Shown: positions 33,487-42,083 of the stretch, piece after piece
Layout of the letters: every line of letters begins with the position of its first letter
Position numbering within the stretch: position 1 is the stretch's first letter
From: Qiania dongpingensis
Lineage (GTDB): Bacteria; Bacillota; Clostridia; Lachnospirales; Lachnospiraceae
Assembly: GCF_014337195.1 (NCBI RefSeq)
Contig: NZ_CP060634.1
Coordinates: 1,240,001-1,304,000, forward strand
Length of the DNA stretch: 64,000 nt
Direction of reading: 5' to 3'
Notes under the pieces: generated by a model
Databases searched by the model: none
What the model saw: only the letters and a program-made list of their open reading frames with translations
What the model was told of the DNA's origin: nothing
Translations under genes and position numbers: made by a program

Positions 33487-34776
33487 TTAATATTCTCTTC
33501 CGGTCGCTGACTTATATGCGTCGTAATCTTCTGCAAGCCAAGTAGTAAAGTCTTTATTCTTTCCGTCGCCAACGTAAATCCAGTTCTTGGAAGTATGGTA
33601 TCCTTCACGTGTTCCGTCATCATATGTAAGAGGTCCGCCGAGGCCTTCGATGGAAACTTCAGGCATAGCGTCTTTGATAGCGGTAGAATCGTTGGATCCA
33701 GCGATCTTTGTCGCTTCCCACATAACCATCATAGTGTCATACACACGATAGATAACTTCTGTTGTGGGGATCTCGCCGTATACATCCTGGTACATCTGAA
33801 GAACTTCTTTGATCTTAGCATCGTCACATGCGTCAATGTTGGGGTAGATTACATAAGGATAAGAAGCGGCAGTGTAGATTGCGTTCTCATTGCCTGCGAT
33901 GTTCGCATCTCTCATGGACATGATCTCTTTGCTGAAAAGGATGCCTTTGTAGCCGCCCTGACGGAGCTGCTTAACAAATGCGCCGATATCGTTTCCGCTG
34001 GTGGTCATGTATACACACTGAGGGTCGCCCTTGATCAGCTTTGCGATCTGTGCAGAGTAGTCAGTATCGCCTACATCGTACATTTCTCTTGCAAGGACTT
34101 CAATACCCTTCTCACCGCAGATTTTCTCAAAAGCATCTGCTGTAGATAAGGAAGCGTCATCCTGTCCGTTGAATATGGATACATTTTTGAATCCGGCTTC
34201 TACGATCATGTCTACGGTGTTGGTAGCCAGGTTCGCATTGTTTACGGTAGCACGGAATACGTAAGGCCAGTCCTCAGCCATCCAGGTGTTTGCAGTACCA
34301 AGGCCCATCATGAAGGTTTTGGAATCATTGATGGTCTTTCCAGCTGCAAGGATCTCACTGGAGTTTACGGAGCCTACAATCGCGTCAACCTTGTCGTTCT
34401 GAACCAGCTTGGAAGCGATCTTTACAGCTTCCTCAGGTGAGCCCTGGCTGTCATAGCAGACAAGTTCAATCTTCTGTCCGTTGAATCCGCCGTTGTCATT
34501 GATATAATCAATCATGATCTCAAGGGTGTTCTTTGACTCGATACCAGCAACAGAGTTGTTCCCGGTCAGCTGTAAGAACGCGCCCAGTTTGAAGGTTTCG
34601 CCGGATGCCGCTTCGCTTCCGCCTTCTTCTTTTTTGCTTTCGTCGGTCTTCCCTGCTTCAGTGCCTGCAGCTTTTGTGGTGCTGTCTGCGGGCTTGTCGT
34701 CTTTTTTCCCACAAGCAGCCAAGCTAAGTGCCATCACTGCCGCCAGAGAAACTGCTACTAATTTTTTCAGTTTCAT
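33487..34776 (-). CDS. Substrate-binding lipoprotein of the Liv-type transporter
   Basis: A 429-residue lipoprotein: signal MKLKKLVAVSLAAVMALSLAAC, then a lysine/serine/glutamate linker and a periplasmic-binding type 1 domain from about residue 60 (FKLGAFLQLTGNNSVAGIE, YDSQGSPEEAVKIASKLV, AIVGSVNSSEILAAG). The start is moved to ATG 34776 because AGGAGG touches the other in-frame ATG at 34785. It is the first gene of the operon and should define its substrate. The ligand is unlikely to be only leucine or valine given the hydroxyacid catabolic genes around it. Confidence 0.9.
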   Translation of the reverse strand: MKLKKLVAVSLAAVMALSLAACGKKDDKPADSTTKAAGTEAGKTDESKKEEGGSEAASGETFKLGAFLQLTGNNSVAGIESKNTLEIMIDYINDNGGFNGQKIELVCYDSQGSPEEAVKIASKLVQNDKVDAIVGSVNSSEILAAGKTINDSKTFMMGLGTANTWMAEDWPYVFRATVNNANLATNTVDMIVEAGFKNVSIFNGQDDASLSTADAFEKICGEKGIEVLAREMYDVGDTDYSAQIAKLIKGDPQCVYMTTSGNDIGAFVKQLRQGGYKGILFSKEIMSMRDANIAGNENAIYTAASYPYVIYPNIDACDDAKIKEVLQMYQDVYGEIPTTEVIYRVYDTMMVMWEATKIAGSNDSTAIKDAMPEVSIEGLGGPLTYDDGTREGYHTSKNWIYVGDGKNKDFTTWLAEDYDAYKSATGREY

Positions 34777-34834
34777 TTTTTTCATCCTCCTGTTTTACAT
34801 AATTTTGAAACCCCGTAACGATTGCTACGGTATC

Positions 34835-34840
34835 ATTATA
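34835..34840 (-). promoter_or_regulatory. Candidate -10 of the Liv operon
   Basis: A consensus TATAAT 59 bp before the gene start, in a 228-bp divergent intergenic region. The -35 is weak. A CCGTA/TACGG inverted repeat lies just downstream (about 34813-34830), so activation or repression here is plausible. Confidence 0.45.
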
Positions 34841-35004
34841 ACGTAATCCTCCCTCATACTCATAATATATGACTACAGAAAACGCCCCCAATTCTTGTGT
34901 CGTAAACACAATCTTCTTTTAGGTAAATATTATACAATAGGGATAAACGTTAGTTTTATATATGAAATAAAGTATTTCTCTACTGAAAACAAGGAGGACT
35001 CTGC

Positions 35005-35763
35005 ATGAAGCTTTTTGATCTGACCGGAAAGAAAGCCATCGTCACCGGCGGTTCCAGGGGACTGGGCATGGGTATGGCAGAAGGGCTGCTGGAAGCCGGC
35101 GCCCACACAGTGATCATCGGGAAATCGGAAAGAGCTGCCCAGACGGCTGAACAGTTCCGGAATGCTGGTCTTAGCTGCGACGCGGTACAGGCCGACATCC
35201 AGAATCCCTCCGCCAGAAAAAGGGCTTTTTCCCGTTCCATGGAGATTCTCGGCGATCTGGATATCCTGGTAAACGCGGCAGGCATCACCTTCCGCCATCC
35301 CAGCGCGGGGTATCCCCGTGAAAGCTGGGAGGAAATCCTGGAAGTCAATCTCACCGCTCCTTTTGAGCTGTCTCAAATGGCAGCCGAGGTCTTTTTCCAA
35401 AAGAATTATGGAAAGATCATCAATGTCTCTTCCATGCTCGCGTTCTTCGGAGCCACCGTTGCTCCTGCATACGCCGCTTCCAAGGGAGGCATTACCCAGA
35501 TGAGCAAATCTCTCTGCAATGAATGGGCTTCCCGCGGCATAAATGTCAACTGCGTCGCTCCCGGTTTCATGGATACCGATATGAATGACGCGCTCACCGA
35601 TCCGTCCACTCCCAGATATAAAGAAATATCCGGTCGCATACCGGCCGGCCGCTGGGGAACTCCGGAGGATATGAAGGGAATCGCCGTTTTCCTGGCCTCA
35701 CCCGCTTCCGATTATCTCAATGGTACCGTTATCCCCATAGACGGCGGTTATTTAGTACGCTGA
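35005..35763 (+). CDS. Short-chain dehydrogenase (gluconate 5-dehydrogenase-like)
   Basis: A 252-residue classical SDR transcribed alone, divergent from the Liv operon. Cofactor loop VTGGSRGLGMGMA, LVNAAGITFRHPS (NAAG), catalytic Ser in INVSSMLAFFG and the YAASKGG Tyr/Lys motif are present; the end NGTVIPIDGGYLVR is typical. N-terminal MKLFDLTGKKAIVTGGSRG resembles 5-keto-gluconate reductases/KduD. It would act on a sugar acid or ketose with NAD(P). ATG 35005 is preceded by AAGGAGGA. Confidence 0.88.
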   Translation: MKLFDLTGKKAIVTGGSRGLGMGMAEGLLEAGAHTVIIGKSERAAQTAEQFRNAGLSCDAVQADIQNPSARKRAFSRSMEILGDLDILVNAAGITFRHPSAGYPRESWEEILEVNLTAPFELSQMAAEVFFQKNYGKIINVSSMLAFFGATVAPAYAASKGGITQMSKSLCNEWASRGINVNCVAPGFMDTDMNDALTDPSTPRYKEISGRIPAGRWGTPEDMKGIAVFLASPASDYLNGTVIPIDGGYLVR

Positions 35764-35802
35764 TAAGAAAACATTTCGTTTTTCTCCTATTATATGAAAA
35801 AG

Positions 35803-35834
35803 AAAAGCCCTCCGGCCGAAGCCGGGGGGCTTTT
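35803..35834. terminator. Bidirectional terminator between SDR gene and HpcH/HpaI aldolase operon
   Basis: AAAAGCCCTCCGGC (35803-35816) pairs with GCCGGGGGGCTTTT (35821-35834) around a 4-base loop, with T-rich tails in both directions. It serves the converging genes ending at 35763 and 35861. Confidence 0.92.
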
Positions 35835-35860
35835 CTTGGGAGAGCCTCAAGCAGCAACTC

Positions 35861-36649
35861 CTATTTTCTGGAGTCGGCGTATGCCTGACGCATATTTGAT
35901 AAGGCTTTCATGGAGCCGTCGATCATATAGGCAGGCTCACTGCCCACAGATATCATGCTCACGCCTTTATCAATCCACATCTTTACGGATTCATAATCAT
36001 ACGCTCCGATGGACACGCCGATATGACGGCCTGCCTTCTTCACCTTCTCGAACACGTAATCGATCTTCTCCATCACCTCCGGATGCTTGAAATCCGGAAG
36101 ATGGCCGAACGCTCCCGAGAAATCACAGGGGCCCAGGATGAACATGTCAACATCCGTATTCGCCAGCAGATCGTCTATATTCTCATATGCGGCCTTCGTC
36201 TCGATTTGGATCAGCTTCCAAACCTTGTCATTCACCGTATTCACATACTCATCCACGCTGTCGATCCCATAGCGCACCGCTGCCCTCGGGCTGAACCCGC
36301 GGATTCCCTTCGGCGGATAGCAGCAGGACTGAATCGCCAGCTCCACATCCTCCTTTGTGAAGATCATCGGGAAGATGATCCCCGTGGGGCCCATCTCCAG
36401 GATCGGCTTCACCTGGGCCGGGTCTAAGATCGGCACCCGGACAAAGGTCGCCAGCTGCGGTCCCACCGCTCTGGCCGCCAGTAGGATATTGCACACATCA
36501 TGTTTTGTGATCTGGGTATGCTCCATGTCGATCCAGAAATAGTCATAGCCGCAGTGGCCCAGGATCTCCGCGTTGTGCATGTCCGCGTTGGTGATATGGG
36601 TGCCGAACAGCACCTCTCCGTCCGCAATCTTCTGTTTCCATCTGTCCAT
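35861..36649 (-). CDS. HpcH/HpaI-family class II pyruvate aldolase
   Basis: A 262-residue TIM-barrel aldolase that reversibly splits a 2-keto-3-deoxy sugar acid into pyruvate and an aldehyde. Key residues are in place: His in FWIDMEHTQ, Arg in TFVRVPILD, metal Glu in IQIETKAAYEN and Asp in FILGPCDFSGAFG. GarL, RhmA and HpaI belong here. It starts 5 bp after the PMI-like gene (ribosome-binding site overlaps that gene's stop) and is the last gene of a three-gene operon with a D-2-hydroxyacid dehydrogenase. The aldehyde product, if tartronate semialdehyde or glyceraldehyde, would feed glycerate kinase. Confidence 0.87.
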   Translation of the reverse strand: MDRWKQKIADGEVLFGTHITNADMHNAEILGHCGYDYFWIDMEHTQITKHDVCNILLAARAVGPQLATFVRVPILDPAQVKPILEMGPTGIIFPMIFTKEDVELAIQSCCYPPKGIRGFSPRAAVRYGIDSVDEYVNTVNDKVWKLIQIETKAAYENIDDLLANTDVDMFILGPCDFSGAFGHLPDFKHPEVMEKIDYVFEKVKKAGRHIGVSIGAYDYESVKMWIDKGVSMISVGSEPAYMIDGSMKALSNMRQAYADSRK

Positions 36650-36654
36650 AGCTT

Positions 36655-37869
36655 TTAGTCCTCCTCAGGAACACTCTTCGGCATATCCGGATTGTTGGGT
36701 CCGAAATGCTTCAAGATTACAATAGGTTCATATTTGCTCTTGTTTTCAATCACAATCCCTGCTTTCGCAGCCTTTTCCGATACAAAATACTCGTCTGCGC
36801 TCTGCTGTCCAAATCTCAGCATAGTCGCGGTCTCCGCGTCAAAGCAGCCAAATGTTCCGTGGCCCTGTACGAAGATGCAGCCATACGCGGCGGGATCTTT
36901 GATGGTCACCTTCTGACCTGGATATACCGTCAGTTCCTTCGCGCAGAAATAGTCGTTGGCATAGGAAACCCATTTCTCCACATACTGATCGGTCTCCTTA
37001 TCCACTACAGGGGGACGGAAATATGTCTTCCTATAATGAGGATCCGTATTCTTCTCCCAGTCTAAGAGACCAAAAATATAATCGATATCGTCTTTTTTGT
37101 CTTCCGGACACTCTTCCACCAGCATCTCGCGGGGATAAATCTCGCCGGAGACCACATTTTCCTCTACGGAATTCACATCGGAATTCCACTGGGGCTCATA
37201 GGTCAGCCAGGACGCAGGCGCATGGATCACTCCGGCAGGCGTATACCAGCCCGTGCCAAGCTCCACTCTATATGCTCTGGACAGCTCTGTGATCCTGGTG
37301 TCCGCAGAATTGTAATTGCGAAGGCGCTCTTTTACATCTTCCGGCTTTGTATCCGGATCAAATCCAAAATAAGTGGCGTTATTCTCACCGGAATAGTTGT
37401 TCAACTGCCTGGGGAAATAATAGGATTCCGGCTTTCCCAGCTTTCCTACCCGCGCGGCATCCTCAAAGGTAAGATGCACATGGTGGAAAAGCGGATTCTC
37501 AAAGTCGAAAAACTTGGAATACATCGGCCAGCCGCCGTACTCTTCCATAAGCTTTTTGCCCACTACTTCCTCGCCCAGAAGGTCGATTGCTTCCTTCAAG
37601 GTGAATTTCTCATCGGAATCAGGCGACACAGCCACATAGCTCATTCCTTCATCCGGTGCGGCCAAAGGTCCGTTGTTCGCTGCTATTGTGGAAGAAAACC
37701 AGCGCTCTTTGATGGAGCCTCTCTCGATGCCCAGCGCATAATAATCGTCCGGATGCAGCTTCAGACGGTGCCCGGCTTTTCCGAACCGTCTGGGTACGAA
37801 GGTCGGCATCAGGCGAAATACCCCCTGGCCTTCCTCAAAGGTTTTTTTGATAAGTTCCTTGTCCGCCAT
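36655..37869 (-). CDS. Uncharacterised type I phosphomannose-isomerase-like cupin (copy 1)
   Basis: A 404-residue protein with the layout of type I mannose-6-phosphate isomerase. Probable metal ligands are His130 and His132 (PLFHHVHL), Glu148 (GKPESYYF, matching the GKxEMWY of ManA) and His216 (TPAGVIHAPA), followed by YEPQWNSDVNSVEE, which parallels ManA EIQQxSDVTYR. It is much diverged from ManA: a long N-terminal part (GVFRLMPTFVPRRFG, RLKLHPDDYYALG) is unique, and the helical insertion of ManA is missing. A paralogue lies at 45322. I predict aldose-ketose isomerisation or cupin-type metal chemistry on a free or modified sugar; the substrate is unknown. Confidence 0.7.
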   Translation of the reverse strand: MADKELIKKTFEEGQGVFRLMPTFVPRRFGKAGHRLKLHPDDYYALGIERGSIKERWFSSTIAANNGPLAAPDEGMSYVAVSPDSDEKFTLKEAIDLLGEEVVGKKLMEEYGGWPMYSKFFDFENPLFHHVHLTFEDAARVGKLGKPESYYFPRQLNNYSGENNATYFGFDPDTKPEDVKERLRNYNSADTRITELSRAYRVELGTGWYTPAGVIHAPASWLTYEPQWNSDVNSVEENVVSGEIYPREMLVEECPEDKKDDIDYIFGLLDWEKNTDPHYRKTYFRPPVVDKETDQYVEKWVSYANDYFCAKELTVYPGQKVTIKDPAAYGCIFVQGHGTFGCFDAETATMLRFGQQSADEYFVSEKAAKAGIVIENKSKYEPIVILKHFGPNNPDMPKSVPEED

Positions 37870-37887
37870 TGTAAAACCCCCTTTTGT

Positions 37888-38847
37888 TTATTTGTTCACT
37901 ACGTTGACCGGCTCTCCGTCCAAAAATGCCTTTACATTATTTACAGCAATATCCATAAGCCTCTGTCTGGACTCCTTGGGCGCCCATGAGATATGAGGCG
38001 TGATAATGCAGTTTGGTGCGTTCAGAAGCGGATTGTCGCCGCGGATAGGTTCTGTGGAGACCACATCCAGGCCGGCAGCGTATACCTTACGGTTTACCAG
38101 CGCGTCAGCCAGATCCTGCTCTACGATGAGCGGTCCTCTGGAATTGTTCAGGATGATCACGCCGTCTTTCATCTTCGCAATGGTATCTTTATTGATCATT
38201 CCTTCTGTGGAAGGGAACAGCGGGCAGTGGAGGGCGATCACATCCGACTGGGAAAGAACCTCGTCCAGTTCTGCGTAACGGCAGTTCTCATTTTCCAAAG
38301 CGGGATTCTTATACGCGTCATATGCCAGGACCTTCATCCCCATGGACTGTGCGATCCTGCCGGTAGTCTGGCCAATCCTTCCATAACCTACGATACCCAT
38401 GGTTTTGCCTGCCAGCTCAATCAGCGGATAATCCCAGAAACACCAGTCCTTGTTGTTTTCCCAGCGTCCCTTATGTACGGCTTCACTGTGATGCCCGATA
38501 TGGTGGCAGATCTCCAAAAGGAGTGCGATGGCGAACTGGCCTACCGCATCCGTTCCGTAGGTAGGGATATTGCTGACCACAATCCCCTTTGCTTTTGCCG
38601 TATCGGTATCGATCACATTGTAACCAGTCGCCAGAACTCCGATATAACGGATGGAAGGGCATTTCTCCATGGTATCCGCAGAAACAGGCGTTTTGTTGGT
38701 GATCACGATTTCTGCGTTTCCGATTCTCTTTACAATCTCTTCCTCAGGAGTCCTGTCATATACCTTTAATTCACCCAGCGCCTCAAGGCCGCTCCAGCTC
38801 AGATCACCAGGATTTTCTGTATAACCATCTAATACAACAATTTTCAT
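37888..38847 (-). CDS. D-2-hydroxyacid dehydrogenase (hydroxypyruvate reductase-like)
   Basis: A 319-residue NAD-linked dehydrogenase closest to glycerate dehydrogenases of the HprA type: GVLATGYNVIDTDTA, Rossmann loop GIVGYGRIGQTTG, Arg in LNNSRGPLIVE, Glu region GLDVVSTEPI and His in TPHISWAPKESR. It begins at ATG 38847 after AAAAGGAGA and is the first gene of the operon with the PMI-like protein and aldolase genes. A plausible task is interconversion of hydroxypyruvate and glycerate, which glycerate kinase at 39814 would take on. Confidence 0.88.
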   Translation of the reverse strand: MKIVVLDGYTENPGDLSWSGLEALGELKVYDRTPEEEIVKRIGNAEIVITNKTPVSADTMEKCPSIRYIGVLATGYNVIDTDTAKAKGIVVSNIPTYGTDAVGQFAIALLLEICHHIGHHSEAVHKGRWENNKDWCFWDYPLIELAGKTMGIVGYGRIGQTTGRIAQSMGMKVLAYDAYKNPALENENCRYAELDEVLSQSDVIALHCPLFPSTEGMINKDTIAKMKDGVIILNNSRGPLIVEQDLADALVNRKVYAAGLDVVSTEPIRGDNPLLNAPNCIITPHISWAPKESRQRLMDIAVNNVKAFLDGEPVNVVNK

Positions 38848-38880
38848 AATCCAATCTCCTTTTCATTTCCCTCTTATAAA

Positions 38881-38920
38881 TAAAAGAAGCCGGCCGGCCG
38901 GAATGATACCGCCCCCGGCC
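38881..38920 (-). terminator. GC-rich terminator after the second HpcH-like gene
   Basis: On the minus strand GGCCGG and a following CCGGCC (within 38889-38920) can form a GC-only stem, then TTCTTTTATTT follows. It separates the gene ending at 38948 from the operon starting at 38847. Confidence 0.65.
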
Positions 38921-38947
38921 TGCCTCTGCTTTCGTTTATCTAATTCA

Positions 38948-39742
38948 TTATTTCAGTTTATCTGCCGCCGCGCGCATAGCCTCGCCGGTCTGTGACCAGT
39001 AAGTGGTGACAATCTTCAGCTCGTCGCCGATGCAGAAATGCTTAACGCCCAGGTCAATGTAGTACTGTGCGTCTTCAGCCGTATAAATCTCACATCTGGG
39101 CTGAACGCCATGCTTCAGGGCAACTTCGATCATCTTTCTCTCAGCAGCCTTGCACTCGTCAAGGTGATCCTTCATATTATAGCCGCAGCTCATGGAATAA
39201 TCGGAAGGTCCGAACTGTACCATGTCAACTCCGGGGATGGAGCAGATTTCCTCGATGTTATCCATCGCCTCTTTCTTCTCGATCATCAGAGCAACTACGG
39301 TATTTTTTACCATGTCAGCATAATCCATCTGTGCATTATGAGGCTGATATCCAATCCAGCGGCTGTTGGGATATCCGAATCTGCCCATATCCTGAGGCCT
39401 GTCGGGTTTCAGAACATGCAGAGACTCTCTCACCTCGTCGGGAGTCTTGTGGTCTACCAGCAGTACGGACTGGAATCCGGAAGCCATTGCCTTCTGTGCC
39501 ACAAAAGCGCGGTTCTGGAAATCCACTTTGATCATGGATGACATGTTGTAAAGCTCTGTAGCACGGCAGATATTTTCAAAATCGGACAAGTTATAGGGTG
39601 CATATTCCGCTACAAACTCAATGTAGTCATATTTTCCTGTGCTTCCTACGATTTCCACGATTGTCGGCCATACGCTCTCCACTCTGGTCGCAACGGACGG
39701 AAGATTATTGTCCAACAAATAACGCAGCTTGTTCTCCTTCAT
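38948..39742 (-). CDS. HpcH/HpaI-family aldolase homologue with altered active site
   Basis: A 264-residue TIM-barrel protein of the HpcH/HpaI family. The metal site looks preserved (Glu in VALMIEKKEAMDNIE, Asp in VQFGPSDYSMSCG), but the usual D-x-E-H-A-P-N motif reads FVAEYAPYN, so the catalytic base histidine is a tyrosine, and the substrate-binding Arg position reads MIKVDFQN. It is therefore either an aldolase with different chemistry or a lyase/dehydratase-like relative. It is transcribed as a single gene 71 bp after glycerate kinase, with AGGAGGG before ATG 39742. Confidence 0.8.
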   Translation of the reverse strand: MKENKLRYLLDNNLPSVATRVESVWPTIVEIVGSTGKYDYIEFVAEYAPYNLSDFENICRATELYNMSSMIKVDFQNRAFVAQKAMASGFQSVLLVDHKTPDEVRESLHVLKPDRPQDMGRFGYPNSRWIGYQPHNAQMDYADMVKNTVVALMIEKKEAMDNIEEICSIPGVDMVQFGPSDYSMSCGYNMKDHLDECKAAERKMIEVALKHGVQPRCEIYTAEDAQYYIDLGVKHFCIGDELKIVTTYWSQTGEAMRAAADKLK

Positions 39743-39813
39743 TTTTAAAGCCCTCCTGTTTCCTTTTTCCTTAAATTATTAGTTATTTATGTAAAAACAT
39801 CTGAAACTCTCGT

Positions 39814-40950
39814 TTACAGAGTTTTTCCAATCTTTATCATACGGAACATCCTGTCCGCGGCGTCCTCCAGAAGTTTTCCGGCGTCCGCAATGGCCTGTTC
39901 CAGATCCATCACGCCGTTTACGATCACCATGACAGAATTGACACCAAACTGATATATGGCGTCCGCGCCGTCGGTCATCCCCCCCACAAGCGCGACAACC
40001 GGCACGCCCTTCGGCTTACATGCGCTTCCTATGCCGTGGATCACCTTCCCCCGGACAGACTGCGTATCAAGCCTTCCTTCTCCGGTCACCACCAGATCTG
40101 CGCCGTCCAGACTCTTTTCAAATTCGCTGGCTTCCAGCACCACGGAAATCCCAGAACGCAGCTTTGCTCCTGCAAAGGCCACCAATGCAGTGCTGATCCC
40201 GCCGGCTGCGCCGGCTCCCGGCATCTCGTGGAAAGCCATACCCGATTTTTTTCTGATGACATCTGCGTAATTTATCATCCCTGCTTCCAATGCCGCGAGA
40301 ATCTCTTCTGTCCCGCCCTTTTGAGGGCCATAGACATAAGTCGCCCCATGGGGTCCTATGAGCGGATTGTCCACATCGCACATCACCGTGATCTCTGCTT
40401 CCGCAAGCTCCGGACAGAGGCTGTCCGTCCGATAATCCGCGATCAACGCCAGATTTCCTCCAATGGGCTCCAGAACATTCCCCTCTTTATCCAGGAATTC
40501 CATCCCCAAGGCAGTCATGGCTCCTATGCCCCCGTCATTGGTGGCGCTTCCTCCTACCGCGATGATGATCTTACGATATCCCGTCTCCAAAGCCTCCCGG
40601 ATCACCTGCCCGGTCCCAAAGGACGAAGCCCGGAGCAGATCTCTCTCTTTCTCCGGTATCAAAGGCAGTCCGTCAGCGGCGGCCATCTCGATCACAGCCG
40701 TATCCTTATGTATGATTCCATACTTTGCTTCTACGGGGCTTCCCAATGGGCCTTTTACCGTCACGGAGCGGAATTCTCCCTTTGCCACTCCGACCAGGGC
40801 ATCCACAGTACCTTCCCCGCCGTCCGCAATGGGAAACTTCACGACCTCACAGCCCGGAAAATTCCGCATGGCGGCCGCTTCTATCTTTTCTATAACCTGA
40901 GCTGACGTCAGGGAACCCTTAAACGAGTCCGGTGCCAGTATTATTTTCAT
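39814..40950 (-). CDS. glxK: Glycerate kinase
   Basis: A 378-residue glycerate kinase of the GarK/GlxK class, making 2-phosphoglycerate (bacterial type I) from D-glycerate and ATP. Diagnostic text: ILAPDSFKGSLTSAQV at the start, FPIADGGEGTVDALV, IAVGGSATNDGGIGAMTALG, GAGAAGGISTALVAF and VTGEGRLDTQSVRGK. It is the exit of galactarate/glucarate-type routes to glycolysis and the clearest metabolic anchor in the island. ATG 40950 is used; a TTG three codons upstream is an alternative start with a closer AAGGGG. The preceding gene ends in a terminator, so it has its own promoter (possible TATACT at about 41000). Confidence 0.92.
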   Translation of the reverse strand: MKIILAPDSFKGSLTSAQVIEKIEAAAMRNFPGCEVVKFPIADGGEGTVDALVGVAKGEFRSVTVKGPLGSPVEAKYGIIHKDTAVIEMAAADGLPLIPEKERDLLRASSFGTGQVIREALETGYRKIIIAVGGSATNDGGIGAMTALGMEFLDKEGNVLEPIGGNLALIADYRTDSLCPELAEAEITVMCDVDNPLIGPHGATYVYGPQKGGTEEILAALEAGMINYADVIRKKSGMAFHEMPGAGAAGGISTALVAFAGAKLRSGISVVLEASEFEKSLDGADLVVTGEGRLDTQSVRGKVIHGIGSACKPKGVPVVALVGGMTDGADAIYQFGVNSVMVIVNGVMDLEQAIADAGKLLEDAADRMFRMIKIGKTL

Positions 40951-41056
40951 ACGATTCAACGCCCCTTAAACTTATGATAATTCTTTCAGTCAACGCCTAG
41001 TATAATGGTACAATCAGGCGGATATATATTCACTAGCTAACATTCCAAATTAAAAC

Positions 41057-41087
41057 GCAGGTTTTGTGTTCAAAACACAAAGCCTGC
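41057..41087. terminator. Terminator hairpin after the D-2-hydroxyacid dehydrogenase gene
   Basis: GCAGGTTTTGTGTT pairs with AAACACAAAGCCTGC (one bulge) around a 2-4 base loop. T-rich tracts follow on both strands. The segment 41079-41093 recurs, inverted, at 43118-43132. Confidence 0.8.
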
Positions 41088-41105
41088 ATTTTTACTATTT
41101 TTCCA

Positions 41106-42062
41106 TTATACGAGCTGATGCTCCGGCGCCTCGCCATTTAACATGGCAACTACGGCTTTCGCCGTGGCCACGCCGGTCAGAGCATAGTTTTCATAGGATT
41201 CTGCCGCCGTATGGGGAGTGCAGATATAATTATCCAGGCTAAATAAAGGATGGTTCAGATCCACAGGTTCTTTTTCAAACACATCCGTACCATGTCCGGC
41301 TATCTTTCCAGACTTGAGCGCTTCATACAGGTCGTCTTCCCTGACGATGGGGCCGCGGGCCGTATTGATCAGGTAAACGCCGTCCTTCATGCGGGAAATA
41401 GTATCCTTGTTGATCAGGCCCCTTGTTTCATCAGTACAGGGCACATGAATGGAGATGATATCGCTCTTCTCAATCACATCGTCCATAGAGCACAAGGTAA
41501 CGCCCAGTCTTTCCGCTTCTTCATAGTTGGGATATGTATCAAACGCGATGATTTCCACGCCAAAAGGTTTCAGCTTCTCAGCAACACTCCTGGCGATTCC
41601 GCCGAATCCGAGGAGACCTACCGTCTGGCCTTTCAGTTCATGGGTGATAAACCGCGCCCATGCGCCTTCCCGCGTGGTCCTGTTGAGCTGGGGGACATTT
41701 CGGATCACACTCAGCATAAGCGTGACCGCATGCTCCGCCACGGAATTCCGGTTGATCCCCGGTGTGTTGGAAGCATGGATTCCATATTTTTTCATATCCT
41801 CCAGATTAAAGTTGTCCACGCCGATTCCAAACCGCGCGATGCCTTTGAGCTTCTTCGCATGTTCAAACACAGCGGCATCCCAGGTATCCACGCCGGCAAT
41901 CACCGCGTCAATATCCCCGATGATCTCCTTCAGTTCCTCAAAGGTATAGGGACGCCCGTTCTGCGTGATGATGAGCTCACAATTGTTGTCTTCCAGTATC
42001 TTAACGCCCTCTGTACACCGCTCTTCATAATGGGGTACAGAAATTAATATCTTATTTTTCAT
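41106..42062 (-). CDS. D-2-hydroxyacid dehydrogenase (third copy)
   Basis: A 318-residue NAD-linked dehydrogenase: IARFGIGVDNFNLEDM, Rossmann loop GLLGFGGIARSVAEKL, Arg in INTARGPIVRED, Glu in TDVFEKEPVDL and His in TPHTAAESYEN. It is more like the copy at 29066 than that at 37888 (both begin KILxxVxxY/HxExC and share VIAGxxxW). It is preceded by GGGAGGC and follows the DapA-family gene by 21 bp. Probably specific for a 2-keto acid produced or consumed in this island. Confidence 0.88.
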   Translation of the reverse strand: MKNKILISVPHYEERCTEGVKILEDNNCELIITQNGRPYTFEELKEIIGDIDAVIAGVDTWDAAVFEHAKKLKGIARFGIGVDNFNLEDMKKYGIHASNTPGINRNSVAEHAVTLMLSVIRNVPQLNRTTREGAWARFITHELKGQTVGLLGFGGIARSVAEKLKPFGVEIIAFDTYPNYEEAERLGVTLCSMDDVIEKSDIISIHVPCTDETRGLINKDTISRMKDGVYLINTARGPIVREDDLYEALKSGKIAGHGTDVFEKEPVDLNHPLFSLDNYICTPHTAAESYENYALTGVATAKAVVAMLNGEAPEHQLV

Positions 42063-42083
42063 TACAGCTGCCTCCCGTCCGGC

